This document shows, one piece after another, positions 1 to 5,253 of a stretch of DNA of 6,634 nt. The position numbers were made by a program, and so were the translations under genes. The notes under the pieces were generated by a model. It ran no database searches, was not told the DNA's origin, and saw nothing but the letters and a program-made list of their open reading frames with translations. Source of the DNA: Sediminispirochaeta sp. (GTDB lineage Bacteria > Spirochaetota > Spirochaetia > DSM-16054 > Sediminispirochaetaceae); contig DSBN01000335.1 of the NCBI GenBank assembly GCA_011046055.1, forward strand, positions 1-6,634, written 5' to 3'. Position 1 is the first letter of the stretch. Every line of letters begins with the position of its first letter.

Positions 1-86
1 GAGACAACTATCGTGACAATATACAGCCCAATGATCAGCAGACCGGCTACGGCGATACCGTTTTTAAAGAATCTTCGCACTTCCAT
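1..86 (-). CDS. DppC-type ABC transporter permease, N-terminal fragment
   Basis: Only the first 28 codons lie in the window; the rest runs off the left edge. The ATG at 86-84 follows the TAA of the upstream permease after three bases, and a GAGG-type ribosome site lies within that gene's last codons (about 93-97), so the two are probably translationally coupled. The peptide begins MEVRRFFKNG and continues into a hydrophobic run (IAVAGLLIIGLYIVTIVV), as expected for a short basic cytoplasmic tail followed by the first transmembrane helix of a DppC/OppC permease. The identity rests mainly on position: in Dpp/Opp operons the C-type permease normally follows the B-type one directly. The sequence alone is too short to prove the family. 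It would form a heterodimeric inner-membrane channel with its neighbour. Confidence 0.72.
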   Translation of the reverse strand, partial: MEVRRFFKNGIAVAGLLIIGLYIVTIVV

Positions 87-89
87 GTC

Positions 90-1052
90 TTACCTCGTCA
101 CTTCATCGAGACGGATCCTGGGATCCATCAGCGCGTAGATCAAATCCGTTATTAGGTTCACCAGGACAAAGAGCGTAGCTATAACCATCACTATCGCTTG
201 GATGATAGGATAATCCCGTTGAAAAATGGCGTAGAGGGCCAAACGCCCCATTCCGGGAAGCGCGAAAACCTCCTCAACGATGATCGCGCCGCTCAACAGG
301 TACCCGGCGTTAAATCCGGTGACCGTGATTACCGGCAGGATCGCGTTTTTCAAGGCGTGATAAAAAATCACCGTCCCTTTCTTCAGTCCTTTCGCCTTTG
401 CCGTTTGGATATAATCCATCTGCAGAACTTCGAGCATGCTGTTTCTGGTGTAGCGCATTACCACCGCGGCGAAACCTATGCCGATAGCCAGGGACGGCAA
501 AAAGAGCATCTTGAGATTCCTCAGAGGTGCCTCAAAAAAACCGACGTAGTTGCCCATCGGTATCCACCCCTGAAATCCGGAAAAGCCGATAACCATCAAA
601 GCGGCCAACCAAAACTGCGGCATAGAGAGACCTATCAACCCCAAAATACGGTTCACAAAGTCCCCCAGAGTATTTTGCCGAAGGGACGATATTATCCCCA
701 GGGGAATACCTATCAAAAGCGCCAGGATGAGAGAAAATACGGTCAACTCCAGGCTAAGGGGAAGTCGGGAGACAATATCCGGCATCACCGGCCTGCCGGT
801 TCGAAGGGAATAACCGAAATCTCCCCGCAGAATATCCCCGAGCCACTCCACATAGAGTACGGGAACCGGTTTATCCTCACCGAAAATTCGCTTGAGCTCT
901 TCCATCTGTTCCGGTGTCGCTTCGACCTGGGTGCCCATATACATTTCCAGAGCCGTACCCGGAATCAGACGGACCAAGAAAAATACAATCAAGGAAACTC
1001 CGAACAGAACCGGAACAAGGCTTATCAGTCTTTTAGCTACGTACCTTCCCAA
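90..1052 (-). CDS. DppB-type peptide ABC transporter permease
   Basis: A 320-residue inner-membrane permease of the DppB/OppB/NikB family (binding-protein-dependent transport, BPD_transp_1 fold); the length is normal. It opens with the family's MGRYVAKRLISLVPVLFGVS start and first helix (about residues 9-30). A periplasmic loop follows, with the usual GDFGYSLRTGRPV segment (about 77-89), then five further hydrophobic segments near 101-122, 136-156, 183-200, 246-266 and 286-308. The EAA loop that docks onto the ATPase is clear at about 213-243 (DYIQTAKAKGL...HALKNAILPV). The start is a TTG at 1052-1050, supported by GAGG at 1061-1058 with a five-base gap; no ATG gives the conserved N terminus. 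It lies downstream of the binding-protein gene, separated by a terminator-like hairpin, and is followed almost without gap by a DppC-type gene. The substrate cannot be read from the permease; context suggests peptides or muropeptides. Confidence 0.93.
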   Translation of the reverse strand: MGRYVAKRLISLVPVLFGVSLIVFFLVRLIPGTALEMYMGTQVEATPEQMEELKRIFGEDKPVPVLYVEWLGDILRGDFGYSLRTGRPVMPDIVSRLPLSLELTVFSLILALLIGIPLGIISSLRQNTLGDFVNRILGLIGLSMPQFWLAALMVIGFSGFQGWIPMGNYVGFFEAPLRNLKMLFLPSLAIGIGFAAVVMRYTRNSMLEVLQMDYIQTAKAKGLKKGTVIFYHALKNAILPVITVTGFNAGYLLSGAIIVEEVFALPGMGRLALYAIFQRDYPIIQAIVMVIATLFVLVNLITDLIYALMDPRIRLDEVTR

Positions 1053-1066
1053 AACTACCTCGATCT

Positions 1067-1107
1067 AAAAAAAATAAACTCCGTGCCCTCCCGAAAGAGG
1101 ACACGGA
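1067..1107 (-). terminator. Hairpin with U-tract between binding-protein and permease genes (probable attenuator)
   Basis: On the minus strand, 1107-1080 folds into an 11-pair stem: TCCGTG, then T, then CCTC on one arm, and GAGG, G, CACGGA on the other. One of the pairs is U-G, and the loop is six bases. It is followed by GTTTA and eight T's (1079-1067), so it has the form of an intrinsic terminator. It starts 12 bases after the binding-protein stop codon, and the next gene's ribosome site follows immediately. Because the permeases must be transcribed for the transporter to work, partial termination or 3' end protection of the upstream message is more likely than a full stop. The wobble pair forms only in the minus-strand RNA, which supports that orientation. 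Confidence 0.7.
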
Positions 1108-1119
1108 AAGATTTTCCAT

Positions 1120-2670
1120 CTAATCTACTACTTTTGTGTGGGTTATGTAATAAAGATTGCCGTTTCCAACCTGCTTAAATCCCTCTACTCTCGGGCCTAA
1201 GACATGGTTTTCGTTCGGGCTGTAGAGAAAAATTACCGGAGCTTTTTCACTGAGCAGCCTCTGGAGGGCGTCGTAAGTGGTTTTTCTCTCTTCGGGTACC
1301 GTCTGTGACCGACCTCTATCCAGAAGTTCGTCCGCCTCATCGTCGGCGAACATGAAGTTGTTGACTCCCCCGGTACTGTGCAAAGTCCGGTATAGGAAAC
1401 GATCCGGTTCGCCGCTGCCGCCGCGAAGTTCTACCATCGCCTGGAAATCTCGTTTGACCCAGCGATTAATATACACCCCCCACTCCACGACATCCAGCTT
1501 GGCATCCAATCCTATGTTTTTCAGCTGATCCTGAATAACTTGGGCGACGGCCAATCCACCCTCGTAGGAGGAGGAGCACACGATATTGAATGAAAATCCG
1601 TTGGGGTATCCGGCATCGGCCAAAAGTTTTTTGGCTCTCTCATAATCGGGTTCCGTTAACGGAAGCTCCGAGAGGGGGAGGGCCCATTCGGTCGCCGCTA
1701 CCGGGATCGGTCCCGTCGGCGCGCCCATTCCGAACTCGGCCATTTGGACGATCTCATCTCGATCTATAGCCATCGATATCGCCTGCCGTACTCGAACATC
1801 GTCAAAAGGCTCCTTGGTCGTATTGAAGCCGAAAGTACGAACGTTGATACCCGGTTTCTTTTTTACCGTGATCTGGGAATCGTTCATAGCTTGGCGAATG
1901 ATAGATCCATCGTTGATCGTCGCTATGTCCAACTCACCGGATCTCACGCCGGAAAGGAGCGATCCCTCTTCGGGAATAACGCGAAAAATAACCTTGTCCA
2001 GCTGGGGAGCTCCCTCGACGAAATAGTCGGGATTTTTTACCATCGTCATGGAGTTGTCCGGCACCCAATCCTCCAGCATAAAAGGCCCCGTACCTACGGC
2101 TACTCGCTGCAGATTCCCGTGCTTTTCCACCTCTTCCTGGGGAACTATGGAGAGGTTGTTTGAAGTCAGGGAGTCCAGCAGAGATGCCAGAGGAGAGGAG
2201 AGGCTCAGTTTGACCGTGTAGGTGTCAAGTACCTCTATATCCTCCACCAGGGCGATGTAGGAACGACCTGGAGAACCGGTCTCCGGGTCCAAAATACGTT
2301 CGAATGAGTATTTCACATCCTCTGCGGTGAGTTCTCGACCGTTGTGGAACTTCACCCCTTGCTTCAGGTGAAATATGTAGGTCAAATTGTCGGGTATCTC
2401 CCACGATTCAGCCAGGTCCGGAACCACCTTGAGGTTTTCATCCAGTCGCACCAACCTGTTGTACAGAAGGTCGATTCTGCGCATGGAGGAAAACGCGGTC
2501 ACAATGTGCGGATCCAAGCCCACCGCCTCTTGATCCACACCGATGGTGAGTACTTTCTCGGCAGGCGCCTTCTCATCCGAATCTTCGGCCTGTCCTCCGG
2601 CAAAAGCTCCCGGAAGGGCGATCAAGACCATCATCGTGACGGTCAGGAATAAGATACATCTCTTTTTCAT
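1120..2670 (-). CDS. Family 5 extracellular substrate-binding protein (DppA/OppA type)
   Basis: A 516-residue periplasmic binding protein of an oligopeptide/dipeptide-type ABC transporter (SBP_bac_5), of ordinary length. Residues 1-24 are a signal peptide: a KKR basic start, the hydrophobic run ILFLTVTMMVLIALPGA, and a predicted cleavage after AFA. Cys5 precedes the hydrophobic core, so it is not a lipobox and the mature protein should be free in the periplasm. The mature protein starts GGQAED, a form I associate with spirochaetes. The family signature lies at about 89-126 (SWEIPDNLTYIFHLKQGVKF, then HNGRELTAEDVKYSFERI). Other typical blocks are GTGPFMLEDW (193-202), the KNPDYF segment (212-217), FNTTKEPFDDVRVRQAISMA (282-301) and a terminal YSPNENHVLGPRVEGF region. 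The ATG is backed by AAGGAG at 2682-2677, six bases away. It lies 40 bases after anmK with no terminator, so the two are co-transcribed. The ligand is not evident; a cell-wall peptide or anhydromuropeptide is an inference from the neighbour. Confidence 0.93.
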   Translation of the reverse strand: MKKRCILFLTVTMMVLIALPGAFAGGQAEDSDEKAPAEKVLTIGVDQEAVGLDPHIVTAFSSMRRIDLLYNRLVRLDENLKVVPDLAESWEIPDNLTYIFHLKQGVKFHNGRELTAEDVKYSFERILDPETGSPGRSYIALVEDIEVLDTYTVKLSLSSPLASLLDSLTSNNLSIVPQEEVEKHGNLQRVAVGTGPFMLEDWVPDNSMTMVKNPDYFVEGAPQLDKVIFRVIPEEGSLLSGVRSGELDIATINDGSIIRQAMNDSQITVKKKPGINVRTFGFNTTKEPFDDVRVRQAISMAIDRDEIVQMAEFGMGAPTGPIPVAATEWALPLSELPLTEPDYERAKKLLADAGYPNGFSFNIVCSSSYEGGLAVAQVIQDQLKNIGLDAKLDVVEWGVYINRWVKRDFQAMVELRGGSGEPDRFLYRTLHSTGGVNNFMFADDEADELLDRGRSQTVPEERKTTYDALQRLLSEKAPVIFLYSPNENHVLGPRVEGFKQVGNGNLYYITHTKVVD

Positions 2671-2710
2671 CCTTTTCTCCTTTTCTGGTTTTTCATCCGG
2701 TTTCCCGGCT

Positions 2711-3943
2711 TTATAAGGTCAAAACACCGAGGATCACCTCGGCGCGGGCCCCCGTTACCGCCGGCAGGTTACCCGCCTTGCCCATTAACGATTGGTGGCC
2801 GATAAGAGCAAAGGCCATAGCCTCCCGTACCTGTTCGGGAACGCCGTAGGAATCCGTCGTTGTCACTTCAATATCCTCCGGCACTCGTTCCCGTATCATA
2901 TTCATCAAAGTCTTGTTCCGCGCTCCACCTCCACAGACGAGTATTCTCTTTATGGAGTAGTGGGGGAAAACAAAATCGCGATACGCCCTGGCAATTGACT
3001 CGGCGGTGAAGGCGGTAGCCGTGGCCGCAATGTCCTCGAAGGAGGCGCCCCGTGAATCCATCCTTTCCCAAAAACTCTGGGAAAACTCTTGGCCATAGAC
3101 TTCTCTGCCGGTGCTCTTCGGAGGAATCCTGGTGAAATACTCATCCTCCAGCAAGGCTTCGACCTCTGCTCCGTCAATCCGCCCTCTTGAGGCGATGCCG
3201 CCCTCCGGGTCGTAGCGAAGTTCGCCGTTTGTACCGATCTCCACGATCGCGTCGAGAACCATATTGCCGGGGCCAGTATCAAACGCGAAGACCTCCGCTT
3301 TGTCTCCACCCCTCGGAAGTACCGTCGCGTTGCCGATACCGCCGATATTCTGTACAATTCGCCCCTCGTCGATATCCCCGAAAAGCATCGAATCGATGTA
3401 CGGGGCTAAGGGGGCCCCTTCGCCGCCGGCGGCCATGTCGGCGGAACGGAGATCCGCGACCACCGGTATTCCCGTTCGCTGGCTCAACACCGAAGGGTTA
3501 CCGAGCTGCAAAGTACCTTTGACCGGAACGGTTCCCCGGGGTCCCGGAAAATTTTTCGGTACCGGAGCGTGCCACACGGTCTGACCGTGCATACTCACCG
3601 CGTCGATCTGATCGGTGGATAGACCTGCTTCCGAAACGAGTTTTGAAACCGCCTCGGCATACCATTCGGACAATCCGAAATGAGCGTAGACCAGATCGTC
3701 GATCTTCGCCGTATCAAAAGTACAGAGCTTTTTGATCTCTCGTCTCAACTCTTCCGAGTAGGGTAAATAGAGATGACGGATGAAACGAACCGAAGGTGGC
3801 GCGTTCCCTTCGGAGGCGCCGATTTTCACCAAGACCGCGTCTACTCCGTCCAGCGAGGTACCGGACATAAGTCCAACGACGGTGTGTTCCTTTTTCGATC
3901 GATAGCTTGACGGAAAATCGTTTCGGGTGCTTTTTGCCTGCAT
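2711..3943 (-). CDS. anmK: Anhydro-N-acetylmuramic acid kinase
   Basis: AnmK hydrolyses the 1,6-anhydro ring of anhydro-MurNAc and phosphorylates it with ATP, giving MurNAc-6-phosphate, a cytoplasmic step of peptidoglycan recycling. Counting from the ATG at 3943, the protein has 410 residues. The ASKHA-type phosphate loop is GLMSGTSLDGVD (24-35), followed by SMHGQTVWH (117-125) and GTLQLGNPSVL (143-153). The sugar-site segment is ADLRSADMAAGGEGAPL (163-179), in which D169 matches the position of the catalytic base as I recall the family. Then come QNIGGIGN (198-205), FDTGPGNMVLDA (221-232), CGGGARN (337-343) and a C-terminal EAMAFALIG (374-382). The family's usual DFR is DLR here. The start is uncertain. 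An upstream in-frame TTG at 3982 coincides with a predicted -35 box, and the ATG at 3943 has no ribosome site; it also leaves an extension longer than the few residues usually found before the MSGTS loop. First gene of the minus-strand operon, divergent from a MurR/RpiR regulator. Confidence 0.95.
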   Translation of the reverse strand: MQAKSTRNDFPSSYRSKKEHTVVGLMSGTSLDGVDAVLVKIGASEGNAPPSVRFIRHLYLPYSEELRREIKKLCTFDTAKIDDLVYAHFGLSEWYAEAVSKLVSEAGLSTDQIDAVSMHGQTVWHAPVPKNFPGPRGTVPVKGTLQLGNPSVLSQRTGIPVVADLRSADMAAGGEGAPLAPYIDSMLFGDIDEGRIVQNIGGIGNATVLPRGGDKAEVFAFDTGPGNMVLDAIVEIGTNGELRYDPEGGIASRGRIDGAEVEALLEDEYFTRIPPKSTGREVYGQEFSQSFWERMDSRGASFEDIAATATAFTAESIARAYRDFVFPHYSIKRILVCGGGARNKTLMNMIRERVPEDIEVTTTDSYGVPEQVREAMAFALIGHQSLMGKAGNLPAVTGARAEVILGVLTL

Positions 3944-3953
3944 AACTGCGAAA

Positions 3954-3982
3954 AGTATATAATATAATATTTCAATCCACAA
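3954..3982 (-). promoter_or_regulatory. Predicted sigma-70-type promoter of the anmK-transporter operon
   Basis: On the minus strand there is TTGTGG at 3982-3977, a 17-base spacer, and TATACT at 3959-3954. The -10 is 5/6 and the -35 4/6 to consensus, with ideal spacing, in the most AT-rich part of the window. Transcription would begin near 3947, only a few bases before the ATG at 3943, which predicts a leaderless or nearly leaderless message. This was judged by eye; other A/T hexamers nearby give poorer -35 boxes. Confidence 0.5.
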
Positions 3983-4005
3983 GTTATTTTTTGAAATTTT
4001 ATTTC
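3969..4005. promoter_or_regulatory. Candidate operator: overlapping inverted repeats between anmK and the regulator
   Basis: Two perfect inverted repeats share an element. ATTTCAA (3969-3975) and TTGAAAT (3991-3997) are separated by 15 bases. GAAAT (3993-3997) and ATTTC (4001-4005) are separated by three. So ATTTC/GAAAT half-sites occur three times in 37 bases. The first arm lies in the spacer of the predicted anmK promoter, the middle arm lies just upstream of that promoter's -35 box, and the third abuts the predicted -35 of the regulator gene. This placement suits a protein controlling both divergent units, most simply the adjacent MurR/RpiR-type regulator. The region is AT-rich, so short repeats can arise by chance; the operator role is inference. 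Confidence 0.4.
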
Positions 4006-4034
4006 TTTACCTTTTGGAGAGCGAATGCTACACT
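4006..4034 (+). promoter_or_regulatory. Predicted promoter of the MurR/RpiR regulator gene
   Basis: TTTACC at 4006-4011, a 17-base spacer and TACACT at 4029-4034 each match 4 of 6 consensus bases. The start point would fall near 4041, just before the ribosome site at 4048-4054. A weak promoter is common for an autoregulated repressor. It immediately follows the GAAAT-TTT-ATTTC repeat. Confidence 0.35.
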
Positions 4035-4047
4035 TAAGCCAGCAACT

Positions 4048-4054
4048 AAAGGAG
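4048..4054 (+). promoter_or_regulatory. Ribosome binding site deciding the regulator start
   Basis: AAAGGAG ends five bases before the ATG at 4060. It selects that ATG over the in-frame upstream one at 3991, which would add 23 residues (MKFYFFTFW...) unlike any RpiR-family N terminus and would lie inside the promoter region. Confidence 0.85.
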
Positions 4055-4059
4055 AATGT

Positions 4060-4941
4060 ATGGATGATCGATCCAACATAGACGGGGCTCTGGTCGCCAT
4101 AAACGCCCGTCTGGATACCATGTCGGAGTCGGAACGCAAGATCGCCGACTATGTCTTCCGCGAACCGAAAAAAGCCCTCCATTTCAACATACGGGAGTTG
4201 GCAAAACAGAGCGGCTCAAGTCAAGCGGCGGTGGTGCGTTTCTGCAAACGCAACGGCTTCGTCAGCTACAGCGACTTCAAGCTGCGCCTCGCCCGGGACG
4301 TGTTTCAGAACTCCGACGAGAGATACATACCGGATCTTGAACTGGAATCTGAACCTTCGGCGAGCGAAGTTATCCGCGGAGTCGTCGACAGAACCCAACG
4401 ATCCCTCTCGTCTCTCGAAGCCTCCCTCGACCCGTCTTCGATGGAAGCGGCGGTGGATTCGATTTTTCATGCCGGCACTACGATCCTCTTCGGTGTCGGG
4501 GCATCGGGGGTTGTGGCTTATGACTTCATGCAGAAGCTTATCCGCCTCGGACTGCCGGCCTTATATACTTCCGACACCGACCTTCAACTGACTACCGCCA
4601 CCACGATCAGCTCGAAAGACGTGGCGTTTATTGTCTCCTACTCCGGTGAAAACTGGGCGATGGTGGAAGCAGCGAAACATGCAAAAGAGCGGGGAGCAAA
4701 GATTATCAGCCTCACCATGGATAGTCGAAACACCGTCCGTTCCATAGCTCAGACCGCCCTGCTGGTCCCGGTTACGGAGCGTATATACCGTCAGGGAGCC
4801 GGTACCTCGCGTATAAATCAGCTCGCCGTGGTAGATATGCTCTATACTCTGATGTTGTCGAAAAACCTCGACGATTCCATCAGCGCAATAGAAAAAACCA
4901 TGGACGCAACTCACCCCCGTCTTTCCGCAAAGGAGACTTGA
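4060..4941 (+). CDS. MurR/RpiR-family transcriptional regulator (HTH_6 + SIS)
   Basis: A 293-residue DNA-binding regulator whose sugar-isomerase (SIS) domain senses a phosphosugar; the length is normal for the family. Residues about 8-80 form the HTH_6 domain, with the helix-turn-helix around IRELAKQSGSSQAAVVRFCK (44-63) followed by the family's NGFVSYSDFKLRLARD. After a polar linker (about 83-105), the SIS domain spans about 128-265. It has the phosphosugar-binding glycine loop FGVGASGVVAYDF (144-156), a second Ser-rich loop at SYSGENWAMVEAAKHAKERG (193-212) and the strand KIISLT. It is divergent from anmK. E. coli MurR, a family member, responds to MurNAc-6-phosphate, the product of AnmK, so control of the anmK-transporter operon and of itself is the natural inference. 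The family also senses other phosphosugars, so the effector is unproved. The stop codon overlaps the -35 box of the riboflavin promoter. Confidence 0.92.
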   Translation: MDDRSNIDGALVAINARLDTMSESERKIADYVFREPKKALHFNIRELAKQSGSSQAAVVRFCKRNGFVSYSDFKLRLARDVFQNSDERYIPDLELESEPSASEVIRGVVDRTQRSLSSLEASLDPSSMEAAVDSIFHAGTTILFGVGASGVVAYDFMQKLIRLGLPALYTSDTDLQLTTATTISSKDVAFIVSYSGENWAMVEAAKHAKERGAKIISLTMDSRNTVRSIAQTALLVPVTERIYRQGAGTSRINQLAVVDMLYTLMLSKNLDDSISAIEKTMDATHPRLSAKET

Positions 4942-4966
4942 CTCCGCGCCGCTTTTCCACTACTAT
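4938..4966 (+). promoter_or_regulatory. Predicted promoter of the riboflavin operon
   Basis: TTGACT at 4938-4943 (5/6 to consensus), a 17-base spacer and TACTAT at 4961-4966 (4/6). The start point would be about 4973, directly at the first helix of the FMN aptamer (4975), which is strong positional support. TATATA at 4964-4969 is an alternative -10 with a longer spacer. The -35 box contains the TGA stop of the regulator gene, and I see no terminator between them, so some read-through from the regulator gene into the riboswitch is possible. Confidence 0.65.
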
Positions 4967-4974
4967 ATAAGCAA

Positions 4975-5108
4975 GTTTTCGGGGCAGGGTGAGTCTCCCA
5001 ACAGAGAGACGATTCCCGACCGGCGGTGAGAGTCCGCGAGCCTCATCTATGATGAGGTTGAACCGGTGCAATTCCGGTACCGACGGTACAGTCCGGATGG
5101 AAGAAAAC
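4975..5108 (+). promoter_or_regulatory. FMN riboswitch (RFN element)
   Basis: The conserved blocks of the RFN aptamer are present in order: TTTTCGGGGCAGGGTGA (4976-4992), GATTCCCGACCGGCGGTGA (5011-5029), GTCCGCGAGCC (5032-5042), GGTGCAATTCCGGTACCGAC (5064-5083) and GGTACAGTCCGGATGG (5085-5100). P1 is GTTTTC/GAAAAC (4975-4980 with 5103-5108). Internal helices include GTCTC/GAGAC, GCGG/CCGC and a perfect variable-arm hairpin, CCTCAT-CTATG-ATGAGG (5041-5057). The aptamer binds flavin mononucleotide and, in riboflavin operons, turns expression off. A hairpin-forming linker follows (GGC GGGAGC / GCTTCT T GCC, 5119-5142), then an intrinsic terminator, so control is probably by premature termination. 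It directly precedes ribD, as expected. Confidence 0.97.
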
Positions 5109-5164
5109 ACATTGACTTGGCGGGAGCTATAGGCTTCTTGCCGTAAGATGTGAGGAATAGAGCC

Positions 5165-5199
5165 CCGAGGTATCTTTATCGATATCTCGGTTTTTTTTT
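5165..5199 (+). terminator. Intrinsic terminator of the FMN riboswitch expression platform
   Basis: CCGAGGTATC (5165-5174), loop TTTATC, and GATATCTCGG (5181-5190) form a continuous 10-pair stem with one G-U pair, followed by nine T's (5191-5199). After a GC there is a second run of eight T's at 5202-5209. It lies between the aptamer and ribD, so it is a conditional terminator. The 5' arm and the bases just before it (5162-5170) can instead pair with the aptamer strand 4977-4985, giving a plausible antiterminator. Confidence 0.93.
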
Positions 5200-5230
5200 G
5201 CTTTTTTTTGTGCATTTTCTTCCGCACTAC

Positions 5231-5252
5231 GAGGCCCCGAACCGGAGGTCTC
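5231..5252 (+). promoter_or_regulatory. Possible hairpin masking the ribD ribosome binding site
   Basis: GAGGCC (5231-5236) can pair with GGTCTC (5247-5252) as a six-pair stem with one G-U pair and a ten-base loop. It covers the last two bases of the ribD ribosome site GGAGG (5244-5248), while the first three lie in the loop. The stem is short and may be fortuitous. If real, it would add a translational layer below the terminator or lower basal ribD translation. Confidence 0.3.
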
Positions 5253-5253
5253 G

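Noticed and set aside
198..1178. 326-codon open frame on the plus strand opposite the DppB permease
   Set aside because: It is the mirror of a well-supported permease gene, with a highly polar, low-complexity translation (many Gln, His, Arg), no family motif, and it runs into the neighbouring gene's end.
1744..2163. Open frames on the plus strand inside the binding-protein gene
   Set aside because: They are opposite a complete gene with signal peptide and family signature, and show no domains or ribosome sites of their own.
2697..2709. Small CCGG-GAAA-CCGG hairpin between anmK and the binding-protein gene (minus strand)
   Set aside because: Only four pairs and no U-tract; it is not a terminator and probably has no role, so the genes are treated as co-transcribed.
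3944..3982. Upstream in-frame TTG extension of anmK (13 extra residues)
   Set aside because: The TTG is the first half of a good -35 hexamer, no ribosome site precedes it, and the added residues (WIEILYYILFAV) are encoded by the AT-rich promoter DNA.
3991..4059. Upstream in-frame extension of the regulator (23 extra residues)
   Set aside because: It falls in the promoter/operator region, has no ribosome site, and the ATG at 4060 has AAAGGAG at correct spacing.
4942..4974. Terminator for the regulator gene
   Set aside because: I looked for a stem with a T-tract between the stop codon and the riboswitch and found none; the only nearby terminator is the riboswitch's own.
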